From DATELY01 sp035276085 (GTDB lineage Bacteria; Pseudomonadota; Gammaproteobacteria; Steroidobacterales; Steroidobacteraceae), in assembly GCA_035276085.1 (NCBI GenBank), contig DATELY010000207.1, forward strand, positions 1-23,876: 23,876 bases of DNA. Reading direction: 5' to 3'. A model generated the notes under the pieces. The model saw only the letters and a program-made list of their open reading frames with translations, had not been told where the DNA came from and did not search any database. Positions 13,719 through 22,815 of this stretch are shown here, piece after piece (position 1 is the first letter of the stretch; every line of letters starts with the position of its first letter). The position numbers and the translations under genes are program-made.

Positions 13719-14600
13719 TCAGCGGTTCTTGCGGGTGCCTACCAAGCGCACCCAGTCCTCACGCGTGGCAATTGGCTCGAAATCGAAGGCGTGCGCGTAC
13801 GCTGCGCGGACTTGATCTTGCTGTGATTGCAGCAAGCCGCTCAAGACCAATTGCCCGGCAGGGCGCACCAGTGACGTCAGCGCGGGCGCCAGCGTGCAGA
13901 GTGGCTCGGCGAGGATGTTGGCCAGCACCACGTCACCGGCCACATTGGGCGGGTCTTGCGGCGACAGTATGCGCAAGCGCTCCGATACGGCATTGCGTCG
14001 CGCATTTTCGCGTGTCGCGATGGCCGCTTGCTCATCGATGTCATACGCCACGGCGTGGGTTGCACCTGCCTTGAGCGCTGCGATCGCGAGAATGCCCGAG
14101 CCGCAACCGTAGTCGATGACTTCGCGGTTCGCAGCCGCACCGCGCGCGAGCCATTCCAGACACAGCGCCGTGGTCGGGTGCGTGCCCGTGCCGAATGCGA
14201 GCCCCGGATCCAGCTCGATGATGGTGGCATCGGCATCATCGGGTCGCTGTCCGCCCGGACACACCCACAGATGCGCGCCGAACTGCATCGGACGGAAGTC
14301 CTTGAGCCATTCGCGTTCCCATGCGCGATCTGCAACGGTTTCGAAGCGGTACTGCGGCAGCGTGCGTACACCCTGCTGATTGAAATTCGTCAGTACCGCG
14401 AGCGGATTCGTCGTGCCCGCGAACAGCGCCTTCACGCGCACTTGCGGCCAAAGCGGCGTTGCGCCGGGGGCTGGCTCCAGGATCGGCGTGTCGGCTGCAT
14501 CCTCCAGTGTCACGGACAGCGCGCCGGCATCGAACAAGATGTCTTCATAGACCGAAGGATCGTTGCCGCCAACGTCGAGTGTGAGCTGGAGAAAGGGCAT
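13719..14600 (-). CDS. prmA: Ribosomal protein L11 methyltransferase
   Basis: PrmA trimethylates ribosomal protein L11 using S-adenosylmethionine. Starting at ATG 14598-14600 (MPFLQLTLDV) the protein is 293 residues, the same as E. coli PrmA; an open frame continues 30 codons upstream through the inverted repeat but is not plausible coding. Motifs are the N-terminal substrate domain (DILFDAGALSVTLEDAAD), DPGLAFGTGTHPTTALCLEWL, the SAM-binding VIDYGCGSGILAIAALKAGA and the motif IV-like VLANILAEPL. It is followed directly by the DUF3426 gene and preceded by a heptamer-array hairpin after accC. Confidence 0.97.
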   Translation of the reverse strand: MPFLQLTLDVGGNDPSVYEDILFDAGALSVTLEDAADTPILEPAPGATPLWPQVRVKALFAGTTNPLAVLTNFNQQGVRTLPQYRFETVADRAWEREWLKDFRPMQFGAHLWVCPGGQRPDDADATIIELDPGLAFGTGTHPTTALCLEWLARGAAANREVIDYGCGSGILAIAALKAGATHAVAYDIDEQAAIATRENARRNAVSERLRILSPQDPPNVAGDVVLANILAEPLCTLAPALTSLVRPAGQLVLSGLLQSQQDQVRAAYAHAFDFEPIATREDWVRLVGTRKNR

Positions 14601-14609
14601 GAGTGGAAA

Positions 14610-14707
14610 GGCGGTTAGCGGTTGGCGGTTGGCGGTTGGCCAGAAAAGAAGATGCAGCAGCCGCTGGCGCTTTTCCGGACCAACCGCCAACCGCTAACCG
14701 CCAACCG
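14610..14707. repeat. Heptamer-array hairpin between accC and prmA
   Basis: The left arm (plus strand) is built from GCGGTTA/GCGGTTG heptamers and the right arm from CCAACCG/CTAACCG heptamers, about four per arm. A 23-bp perfect inverted match joins 14610-14632 and 14680-14702. The loop holds a second stem (CCAGAAAAG with CTTTTCCGG, one wobble). In transcript orientation it begins 8 nt after the accC stop and ends 9 nt before the prmA start, so it could mask the prmA ribosome binding region. Confidence 0.85.
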
Positions 14708-14715
14708 TTTCCTCT

Positions 14716-16059
14716 TCACTTGATTCCCAGCCTGCGTTCCAAGTAGTGGATGTCCAAGCCGCCGGCCTTGAATGCGGCGTGATTGAAGATTTCCTGGTGC
14801 AGCGGGATGTTGGTCTTGATGCCTTCGATGACCATCTCCGACAACGCGTTCTTCATGCGTGCAATCGCCGTATCGCGATCTTCACCGTACGCAATGACCT
14901 TGCCGATCATCGAATCGTAGTACGGCGGCACGACGTAGCCGCTGTAGAGATGGGTGTCGACACGAATGCCCGGGCCGCCGGGTGCATGGAACAGCTTTAC
15001 GGGTCCCGGTGAAGGGATGAAGCCCTTGGGATCTTCGGCGTTGATGCGACACTCGATCGCATGCCCGCGGACATTGATGTCGTTTTGTGTCCACGGGAGC
15101 CGTTCGCCCGCTGCGATGCGCAGTTGTGCTTTGACGATGTCGATGCCGGTGACGAGCTCGGTGACCGGATGCTCCACCTGCACGCGCGTGTTCATCTCGA
15201 TGAAGTAGAACTCGTTGTCCTGATAGAGGAATTCCAGCGTACCGGCACTGCGATAGCCCACGTCTCGACACGCGGCGATACAGCGCTCGCCGATCATCTT
15301 GCGTTGCTTCGAGCTGATGCCGGGCGCGGGCGCTTCTTCGATCACTTTCTGATGACGGCGCTGCAATGAGCAGTCGCGTTCGCCGAGATGGATGACGTTG
15401 CCGTAGTGATCCGCGAGTACCTGGATCTCGATATGTCGCGGCTTCTCGAGGAACTTCTCCATGTAGACCTCGCCATTGCCGAACGCGGCCATGGCTTCGG
15501 CCTGGGTGACGTTGATTGCATTGATCAAGGTCGCTTCGCTATGCACGACGCGCATGCCGCGTCCGCCGCCGCCGCCCGCGGCCTTGATGATCACGGGATA
15601 GCCCAGATCGCGTGCGATACGAATGTTGTCTTCCGGCTCCTTGCCCAACGGACCGTCCGATCCGGGCACGCACGGCACCCCGGCAGCCTTCATCACTTTG
15701 ATGGCCGACACCTTGTCACCCATCATGCGGATGGTCTCGGGTTTGGGCCCCACGAAGATGAAGCCGCTTTTCTCCACGCGCTCGGCGAAGTCCGCGTTCT
15801 CGGACAGGAAGCCGTAGCCCGGGTGAATGGCCACCGAGTCGGTGACTTCCGCGGCGCTGATGATGGCGGGCATGTTCAGGTAGCTGTCTTTCGAAGCCGG
15901 CGGTCCGATGCACACCGACTCGTCCGCGAGCAGCACGTGCTTCTGGTTGTAATCCGCGGTCGAATGCACGGCCACGGTTTTGATCCCGAGCTCCCGGCAG
16001 GCGCGGAGAATGCGCAAGGCAATCTCCCCGCGATTGGCAATGACGACTTTTTCAAGCAT
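14716..16059 (-). CDS. accC: Biotin carboxylase subunit of acetyl-CoA carboxylase
   Basis: AccC carboxylates the biotin of AccB with ATP and bicarbonate, the first half-reaction of malonyl-CoA formation. Starting at ATG 16057-16059 (MLEKVVIANRGEIALRILRA) it has 447 residues (E. coli 449). ATP-grasp features visible are PVIIKAAGGGGGRGMRVV (the glycine-rich lid), MEKFLEKPRHIEIQVLAD, GERDCSLQRRHQKVIEEAPAP, FIEMNTRVQVEHPVTE and the C-terminal GHAIECRINAEDP. It follows accB at 125 nt, more than usual for this pair; the gap holds an eroded heptamer-array structure. Confidence 0.98.
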   Translation of the reverse strand: MLEKVVIANRGEIALRILRACRELGIKTVAVHSTADYNQKHVLLADESVCIGPPASKDSYLNMPAIISAAEVTDSVAIHPGYGFLSENADFAERVEKSGFIFVGPKPETIRMMGDKVSAIKVMKAAGVPCVPGSDGPLGKEPEDNIRIARDLGYPVIIKAAGGGGGRGMRVVHSEATLINAINVTQAEAMAAFGNGEVYMEKFLEKPRHIEIQVLADHYGNVIHLGERDCSLQRRHQKVIEEAPAPGISSKQRKMIGERCIAACRDVGYRSAGTLEFLYQDNEFYFIEMNTRVQVEHPVTELVTGIDIVKAQLRIAAGERLPWTQNDINVRGHAIECRINAEDPKGFIPSPGPVKLFHAPGGPGIRVDTHLYSGYVVPPYYDSMIGKVIAYGEDRDTAIARMKNALSEMVIEGIKTNIPLHQEIFNHAAFKAGGLDIHYLERRLGIK

Positions 16060-16100
16060 TTGTGTTGTAAATGGCTGGGCTTCGAGCGGCAGGGCTTTGT

Positions 16101-16184
16101 TGAGGCCTGCGACCTGGGGAGAAAGAAGAGATGGCTCGGGGCTGTGTACTTCCGGCCCCATGCCTCAAGTCCCGGGTCTCAGTC
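16101..16184. repeat. Degenerate heptamer-array hairpin between accB and accC
   Basis: Left-arm heptamers on the plus strand are TGAGGCC, TGCGACC, TGGGGAG. The right arm, read on the minus strand straight after the accB stop, gives TGAGACC, CGGGACT, TGAGGCA, TGGGGCC. Short pairings remain (TTGAGGC 16100-16106 with GCCTCAA 16162-16168; GGGGC with GCCCC inside). The heptamers resemble those of the dsbD/tlpA hairpin, so it looks like a worn member of the same family. Confidence 0.45.
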
Positions 16185-16658
16185 CTACTCGATGATGAAC
16201 AGCGGCTGCCCGAACTCGACGGGCTCGCCGTTCTTGACCAAGACGGCCGTGACACGGCCCGCTTTGTCCGATTCGATCTGATTCATCATCTTCATGGCCT
16301 CGATGATGCACAGCGTGTCGCCGATGTTGACCTCGCTACCGATCTCGACGAACGGCTTGGCCCCCGGCGCGGCCGCGGAATACAGCGTGCCGACCATCGG
16401 CGCGGTTACGGTGTATTCGGGCTTGCCGGGTGCGGCAGCCGGTCCGGCTTCCGGTGCCTTCGCTGCGGCGGCGGCAGGAGCGGCGACGCCTGCGCCCGGC
16501 GCGCTGGCCGCGGCCGCGTACTGCACCACCGGCGGTGCAAGCGGGCTGCTGGAATGGCGGCTGATGCGAACCGATTCCTCCCCCTCTTTGATCTCGATTT
16601 CCGCAATGCCGGATTCTTCGAGCAGTTCGATGAGTTTCTTGACCTTGCGGATGTCCAT
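16185..16658 (-). CDS. accB: Biotin carboxyl carrier protein of acetyl-CoA carboxylase
   Basis: AccB carries the carboxybiotin between AccC and the AccAD transferase. It has 157 residues (E. coli 156). The N-terminal helix MDIRKVKKLIELLEESGIAE is the usual AccB start; a flexible Ala/Pro-rich linker covers about 46-79; the biotinyl domain begins near TVTAPMVGTLY and has the biotin-accepting K123 in EAMKM. GAGGG lies just before the ATG. It is 35 nt downstream of aroQ and precedes accC, the widespread aroQ-accB-accC order. Confidence 0.98.
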   Translation of the reverse strand: MDIRKVKKLIELLEESGIAEIEIKEGEESVRISRHSSSPLAPPVVQYAAAASAPGAGVAAPAAAAAKAPEAGPAAAPGKPEYTVTAPMVGTLYSAAAPGAKPFVEIGSEVNIGDTLCIIEAMKMMNQIESDKAGRVTAVLVKNGEPVEFGQPLFIIE

Positions 16659-16693
16659 GTAGACCCTCGTTATTGATTTCCGCGCGCCCGCGC

Positions 16694-17140
16694 TCAGCGC
16701 GAGCCATTGAGTTGGGCTGCTGCGGCTCGCAGCGCGAGCTCGTATCCCATCGCGCCCAGACCGACGATCGTGCCGCGCGCCACATCCGAGAAGTACGAGT
16801 GGCGGCGAAAGCTCTCGCGTGCGTGCACGTTGCTCAGGTGGACCTCGATGAACGGCAGGCCCACGGCCAGGAGAGCGTCGCGCAGAGCGATGCTGGTATG
16901 GGTGAAGGCAGCAGGGTTGAACAGGATGTAGGCGATGCCGGCTGAAGGCGCGCCCTGGATGCGGTTGATCAGCTCGGCTTCGGCATTGCTTTGGAAGGCC
17001 TCGACCTCGTGGCCGAGCTCGCTTGCCAGGGTCTGTAGCCGGGCCGTGATATCCGCCAGGGTGCCGGCGCCGTAGATACCCGGTTCCCGTGTCCCCAACA
17101 GATTCAGATTCGGGCCGTTCAGCAGCAGAATTTTTGCCAT
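16694..17140 (-). CDS. aroQ: Type II 3-dehydroquinate dehydratase
   Basis: AroQ converts 3-dehydroquinate to 3-dehydroshikimate in aromatic amino-acid synthesis and works as a dodecamer. The 148-residue length fits. The signature LLNGPNLNLLGTREPGIYG, with the catalytic tyrosine and the flexible-loop arginine, opens the protein. The mid-region NPAAFTHTSIALRDAL and IEVHLSNVHARESFRRHSYFSD carry the product-binding Asn, His, Ser and Arg residues. It heads the aroQ-accB-accC unit after a 120-bp gap, so a promoter is expected there, although no strong -35/-10 pair is visible. Confidence 0.98.
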   Translation of the reverse strand: MAKILLLNGPNLNLLGTREPGIYGAGTLADITARLQTLASELGHEVEAFQSNAEAELINRIQGAPSAGIAYILFNPAAFTHTSIALRDALLAVGLPFIEVHLSNVHARESFRRHSYFSDVARGTIVGLGAMGYELALRAAAAQLNGSR

Positions 17141-17206
17141 AGCGGCAGGTTGCTCGGGTTCAAGTTGCCTGCACTTGGCAGCAAATGGCGGCGAGTTTAC
17201 ATAGAT

Positions 17207-17230
17207 CTGTCGGAACTTAGCTAGCAGGCT
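17207..17230. repeat. Possible relic of the left-end inverted-repeat element
   Basis: CTGTCGGAACTTAG (17207-17220) matches the end of the 177-351 element with a single inserted base, and CTAGCAGGCT follows directly, close to its CTAGCAGCCT edge. It lies in the aroQ upstream gap. The match is short, so chance is possible. Confidence 0.35.
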
Positions 17231-17260
17231 CTCTGCCGCATCCGAGCAGCCGGCATTGCC

Positions 17261-17899
17261 TTAGTGGGCGTCCAGGGTCTGAGCAACGGCAAGGCGTGCC
17301 TGGGAAGGAGTCTGTTCGCCGCGGTTCACTCGGGAGACTGCGTCGAGCAGCGCGGCGAGCTTTTCTGCCGTCAACTCGCCGGGATACACCGCCACGATGC
17401 GCCCTTGTTTGTCAGTGAATGCAGTAATAGGGAAGGCGGCAGACTCGACACCGAATGCCGCGAGGGCGTCCAGTCCGTCCTGCTCGCCGATGAGCAGCGG
17501 ATAGTCCAGCTTGATGTCATCCGCGTACTTGAGGACGTTCTCCCGTTCGTCGACGGCAATGCCCACGACTTGAAACCCTTCCGCAGCTCGGGTTTTCTGC
17601 GTCGCGGACAGCAGCGGAATTTCTCTGCGGCAGGGCGCGCACCAGGTGGCCCAGAAATTCACGATCAAGGATTTGTCAGGCCAACTGTGGATGGAAACCA
17701 TGTCGCCCGCGCGATCACGTAAAGAAAAGTGCGGCAGGCTGTCGATTGTCCGCACCGGCGGCTTCTCGACAGGAGCGGCAGCGGATACGGTCGCTGGAGC
17801 GGGTTCGATCTTTGGTGCGATCGCGAACTTGTAGAGCGCAAACCCGGCTGCTGCTGCGGCGATTGCGACGACGGCATTCACGAAGAACGAGCGAGTCAC
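17261..17899 (-). CDS. TlpA/ResA-like membrane-anchored thioredoxin
   Basis: A 212-residue periplasmic-facing thiol-disulfide protein. An uncleaved N-terminal anchor covers about residues 5-25, then a Pro/Ala linker, then an AhpC/TSA-Redoxin thioredoxin domain with NFWATWCAPCRREIP (C87 and C90 as the redox pair) and a cis-Pro region at AAFPITAFTDKQGRIV. The start is GTG at 17897-17899 with AGGA upstream. It directly follows dsbD on the same strand, and TlpA-type proteins are commonly reduced by DsbD/CcdA systems; that this pair works together is inferred. Cytochrome c maturation or copper handling are possible roles. Confidence 0.92.
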   Translation of the reverse strand: MTRSFFVNAVVAIAAAAAGFALYKFAIAPKIEPAPATVSAAAPVEKPPVRTIDSLPHFSLRDRAGDMVSIHSWPDKSLIVNFWATWCAPCRREIPLLSATQKTRAAEGFQVVGIAVDERENVLKYADDIKLDYPLLIGEQDGLDALAAFGVESAAFPITAFTDKQGRIVAVYPGELTAEKLAALLDAVSRVNRGEQTPSQARLAVAQTLDAH

Positions 17900-17950
17900 G
17901 ACGGGATCCTGCAGGACGAGAGGGCGAAAGGTACAGCAGAAGAAGGGGGA

Positions 17951-18018
17951 TGGGACGTGGGACGTGGGGTCAGATCCGCGTCCGAAGCTGACCCCCAGGT
18001 CTCAGGTCCCAGGTCCCA
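17951..18018. repeat. Heptamer-array hairpin between dsbD and the TlpA-like gene
   Basis: The left arm (plus strand) has TGGGACG twice, then a spacer T and GGGGTCAG (17966-17973). The right arm, on the minus strand, has TGGGACC twice, TGAGACC once, then GGGGGTCAG. GGGGTCAG pairs with CTGACCCC (17988-17995) across a 14-nt loop. The right arm runs into dsbD: its stop and last few codons lie within the array. Confidence 0.75.
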
Positions 18019-20230
18019 CCGCGTTCCTCACGTGCGCCGCGAACCGCTCGGCCGGCATGTAACCCACGACACGGAAATTACCGCGCTCGGTGCCATCGGC
18101 GCCGAAAAACGCGATCGTCGGTGGACCGAAGATGTTGAAACGCTGCATGAGCGCCTGATCCTCAGCGTCGTTCGCGGTCACGTCCGCTTGCAGCAGGACC
18201 GTGTTCCGGAGGGCTGCTCGAACCGCCGGAGCACCGAAGGTGTATTTCTCCATCTCTTTGCAGGAGACGCACCATTCCGCATAGAAATCGAGCATCGTCG
18301 GCCGACCCGCTGCGCGCGCGGCTGCCAGCTCCCGATCGAGATCGCCTGCCGTCTTGATGCGGCGGAAAGCCGTGCTGTGGGGTGCGTCCGCAGTGGGTGT
18401 GCTCGTGCGAGCCGCTAATCGATCAAGGGGTTGGAGCGCATCGTGGCTGCCGCTGGCGGCGCCAACGAGCAGCAAGACGCCGTAGACGATCGCAATCAGC
18501 CCGGCGCCACGCACGACGGTCGGCGCTGCGCTGCCGTCGCGCCGTTTCAGGGAGAAAATCCATACACCGGTGGGAATCGCCAGTACCGCGTAGAGCAGCA
18601 GCGCCACAGGCCCCGGTAGGAGGCTGGACAGCAAGTAGGCGGCGACGAACAGGAACAGGACGCCGAAGAGCTGTTTGACTGCATCCATCCACGGCCCGAC
18701 CTTCGGCAACAGCGTTCCTGCCGAGGCGCCCACGGCGAGCAACGGCACGCCCATGCCCAGTCCGGTGGCATACAGCGCGCCTGCGCCACGTGCCACCTGA
18801 CCCGTCTGGCTGATGACCGACAGCGCGGCAATGACCGCCGGTGCGACACAGGCCGTGACCACGAGGGCCGAGAGCGCGCCCATGATGAACGTGCCGACAT
18901 ACGTGCCGCTCTTCTGCCGATTGCTCATGTCATTCAACCGCGTCTGCAACGCACTCGGCAGCTGCAAGTTGTAGAAACCGAACATCGCGCAGGCGAGCAC
19001 GGCGAACAGCAGCGCAAACGTCACAATGATCCATGGCTGCTGGAAGAACGCCTGCGGGGCTTGCTTGAACGCAAGCACGAACACCGCGCCGGCCGCCGCG
19101 TATGTCAACGCCATGCCCTGCACATAGGTGAAGGCGAGGGCGAAACTGCGGGAGCGTTTCAAGCCGTCGCCCTGGCCGACGATGATGCCCGACAGGATCG
19201 GGATCATCGGCAGCACACAGGGCGTGAGCGACAATCCCAGCCCGATCAAGAAGAACGTACCGAGAACCGCCAGTACGTTGCCATTGCGAACGATCTCCGC
19301 CAGCCGATCTTGCTCGGCCACGAACACACCCGCATCGGGAGCAACGCTCGCCGCAGCCGTCGTGGGCGGCAGCTGCACCTGAACAGTTTTGGTGATGGGG
19401 TTGTAGCAGAGGCCCGCTTCAGCGCAGCCCTGGTAGGTCACTTTTAGGGTGAGGGGCAGGGCAGCCCCCGCGCCGCGGGAGACCGGCACGATGGCTCGCA
19501 GTTGATCGTGATACACCTCGGTCCTGCCCAAGAATTCATCTTCCTTGGGCGTGCCCGCGGGCAGGATCAGCGTCCCGATCTGCACGCCGGGCGTGTCGCT
19601 GCGGACTTTCAACCGCTCCTTGTACAGGTAGTAATCGGGTGCGATCTGCCAGTCGAGGATGACCTGATCCGCGCGTTCCACGGTCGTCTTCAGCGCAAAC
19701 GCCTGGTCGGGAGGTAGAAAGTCCTGCTCCTCCGAACCACCGCCGCCGAACAACGACTTGAGGCCGCCACTGGCCTGCCGGGGAACGGCAACCGTCGTGG
19801 TCCATGTCGTCGGCGGATAGCACAGACCTTCGTCGGCGCAGCCTTGCCACTTCAGTGCCAGGGCGACTTTTTCCGGTCGCGCGCCCTGGAAGCTGATTGG
19901 GATCGGAAACTCCACCGTCCCGCGGTAAATCTCCTGAGTGCCGAAGAACTCATCCTCGTGGGGTTCTCCCTGCGGCCACGCGGGCGGCCCGAGCTGAACG
20001 CCCGGCGTCGTCGTCTCGAATCCCAAACGATGTCTATATAAGTAGTGCTTCGGCTCGATGCGCCAGGTGACGATCAGCCGCTCGCCATCGATCCGCGTGG
20101 CGTAGTGAAAGACCTCTTCTGGCGGCTTGAACTCCTGGGCGGAGCTCCACAACGGCAGGATCAGGGCCAGCAGCAGGAATCCCAGCGCCGACCGCTGTGC
20201 CAGACAGGTGAGTTTCGAGATCGACGCCAT
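18002..20230 (-). CDS. dsbD: Thiol:disulfide interchange protein DsbD with two alpha domains
   Basis: DsbD passes electrons from cytoplasmic thioredoxin to periplasmic thiol proteins. This copy has 742 residues, against about 565 in E. coli. The extra length is a second N-terminal alpha domain: residues about 33-150 with C131/C137 in WQGCADEGLCYPP, and about 171-290 with C269/C275 in YQGCAEAGLCYNP. A signal peptide covers 1-31. The beta membrane domain has C338 (LTPCVLPMIP) and C461 (VTACVAPAVI); the gamma domain has C654/C657 (AEWCVSCKEME). The start MASISKL at 20228-20230 is 4 nt after the cutA stop. All redox pairs are intact. It ends inside a heptamer array, giving the tail VGPGT. Confidence 0.96.
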   Translation of the reverse strand: MASISKLTCLAQRSALGFLLLALILPLWSSAQEFKPPEEVFHYATRIDGERLIVTWRIEPKHYLYRHRLGFETTTPGVQLGPPAWPQGEPHEDEFFGTQEIYRGTVEFPIPISFQGARPEKVALALKWQGCADEGLCYPPTTWTTTVAVPRQASGGLKSLFGGGGSEEQDFLPPDQAFALKTTVERADQVILDWQIAPDYYLYKERLKVRSDTPGVQIGTLILPAGTPKEDEFLGRTEVYHDQLRAIVPVSRGAGAALPLTLKVTYQGCAEAGLCYNPITKTVQVQLPPTTAAASVAPDAGVFVAEQDRLAEIVRNGNVLAVLGTFFLIGLGLSLTPCVLPMIPILSGIIVGQGDGLKRSRSFALAFTYVQGMALTYAAAGAVFVLAFKQAPQAFFQQPWIIVTFALLFAVLACAMFGFYNLQLPSALQTRLNDMSNRQKSGTYVGTFIMGALSALVVTACVAPAVIAALSVISQTGQVARGAGALYATGLGMGVPLLAVGASAGTLLPKVGPWMDAVKQLFGVLFLFVAAYLLSSLLPGPVALLLYAVLAIPTGVWIFSLKRRDGSAAPTVVRGAGLIAIVYGVLLLVGAASGSHDALQPLDRLAARTSTPTADAPHSTAFRRIKTAGDLDRELAAARAAGRPTMLDFYAEWCVSCKEMEKYTFGAPAVRAALRNTVLLQADVTANDAEDQALMQRFNIFGPPTIAFFGADGTERGNFRVVGYMPAERFAAHVRNAVGPGT

Positions 20231-20234
20231 CGGT

Positions 20235-20561
20235 TTACTTCTCAGGGGATTGGCCCACCGCAGCACGTAGCCAATCCAGATAGGCCTGGCTGCCGCCTTC
20301 TACTCGGAGCGCGACCAATTCCGGAAGTTCGTAAGGGTGCAGCTCCTTGAGCTTGGCCTCGACGCCCGGCAATTGATCCTGCGTAGTTTTGATTATTAAC
20401 AGAACCTCCGCGTCGTCCTGGAGACGGCCGTCCCATATGTAGGTGGAGCGCACCCCTGAAAGCCGATTCACACAGGCAGCGAGACGTTCGGTGACCAGGG
20501 CCCGGGCAATGGTCGCGGCGCACTCATCGTCAGGGCAGGTGGTCAGTGCAATGAGAGGCAT
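20235..20561 (-). CDS. cutA: CutA1-family divalent-cation tolerance protein
   Basis: CutA1 is a trimeric ferredoxin-like protein linked to copper tolerance in E. coli, where dsbD also belongs to the cut locus. The 108 residues show the typical order: ALTTCPDDECAATIARALVTERLAACVN, YIWDGRLQDDAEVLLIIKT, ELHPYELPELVALRVEGGSQAYLDWL. It is the first gene of the minus-strand block, divergent from groES, and only 4 nt precede dsbD, so cotranscription is almost certain. The biochemical role of CutA remains unclear in general. Confidence 0.96.
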   Translation of the reverse strand: MPLIALTTCPDDECAATIARALVTERLAACVNRLSGVRSTYIWDGRLQDDAEVLLIIKTTQDQLPGVEAKLKELHPYELPELVALRVEGGSQAYLDWLRAAVGQSPEK

Positions 20562-20642
20562 GGAGGTCTCGCAGGACGGGGTGGGATTGTCCGTAAGGTG
20601 GGTGAAGTTGCGCGTGCCGGCAATGAATCGCTGTTTTCGGGC

Positions 20643-20670
20643 TTGAAATCCAAACTTCGCCGCCTATTAT
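20643..20670 (+). promoter_or_regulatory. groES promoter (sigma-70-like, with heat-shock-like -35)
   Basis: TTGAAA (20643-20648) and TATTAT (20665-20670) are 16 nt apart and make a good sigma-70 promoter. The -35 reads CTTGAAA from 20642, which equals the sigma-32 -35 consensus, but the -10 side is not a clear CCCCAT match. The -10 box touches the CIRCE operator, as expected for HrcA repression. Confidence 0.6.
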
Positions 20671-20696
20671 TAGCACCCGCTCGGGGTGAGTGCTAA
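20670..20696. promoter_or_regulatory. CIRCE operator (HrcA binding site)
   Basis: TTAGCACCC, a 9-nt spacer, then GAGTGCTAA. The CIRCE consensus is TTAGCACTC-N9-GAGTGCTAA; only one base of the left arm differs. It sits about 80 nt upstream of the groES ATG, overlapping the promoter. HrcA-controlled groESL expression is expected from established knowledge; hrcA itself is not in this window. Confidence 0.93.
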
Positions 20697-20775
20697 AGGT
20701 CAATGGCCCAAGGCCGCGCACCCCGCGAATCCTTCAATCCAATCCCAAGATCGATCCTGAATCGAGGTTTGAGCT

Positions 20776-21078
20776 ATGGCTGACAAACTGAAAATCCGTC
20801 CGTTGCACGATCGCGTGATCATCAAGCGCCTCGAAGAGGAGCGCACCTCCCCCGGTGGAATCGTGATCCCGGACTCCGCGACCGAGAAGCCCATCAAAGG
20901 CAAGGTCATCGCGGTAGGCAAGGGCAAGATCCTGGAGAACGGCGAGGTTCGCCCGCTCGACGTCAAAGTCGGCGACAACATCCTGTTCGGCAAGTACAGC
21001 GGTACCGAAGTGAAAGTCGACGGTGAAGACCTCCTCGTCATGCGCGAGGAAGACGTCATGGCCGTGATCGAAAAGTAA
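20776..21078 (+). CDS. groES: Co-chaperonin GroES
   Basis: GroES is the heptameric lid of the GroEL folding chamber. The protein has 100 residues (E. coli 97). Motifs are LKIRPLHDRVIIKRLEEE at the start, the mobile-loop region ERTSPGGIVIPDSATEKP that contacts GroEL, VIAVGKGKILENGEVRPLDVKVGD, and the terminal MREEDVMAVIE. A long leader with the CIRCE site precedes it, and groEL follows after 44 nt. Confidence 0.99.
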   Translation: MADKLKIRPLHDRVIIKRLEEERTSPGGIVIPDSATEKPIKGKVIAVGKGKILENGEVRPLDVKVGDNILFGKYSGTEVKVDGEDLLVMREEDVMAVIEK

Positions 21079-21122
21079 TCGCTTCCTACCCGACAAGAAT
21101 TCTCATCAGAGGTTGAACTCCT

Positions 21123-22763
<1,641 letters not shown>

Positions 22764-22815
22764 GCGAGTCGCGGGATGGACTTCGGTCCGTCCTCGACGC
22801 TTACTCGGTGTCAGG

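Noticed and set aside
14601..14690. 30-codon N-terminal extension of prmA
   Set aside because: It would translate the heptamer inverted repeat; the start at 14600 gives the exact family length.
16060..16161. 34-codon N-terminal extension of accC
   Set aside because: It covers the accB/accC repeat region; the start MLEKVVIANRGEIA is the canonical AccC N-terminus.
16101..16184. CRISPR-like or simple tandem array
   Set aside because: Heptamers are contiguous without spacers and fold back on themselves; nothing resembles a CRISPR repeat-spacer pattern anywhere in the window.
17141..17260. Clear promoter for aroQ-accB-accC
   Set aside because: A TATGTA-like -10 can be found on the minus strand but no matching -35 at 16-18 nt; not strong enough to list.
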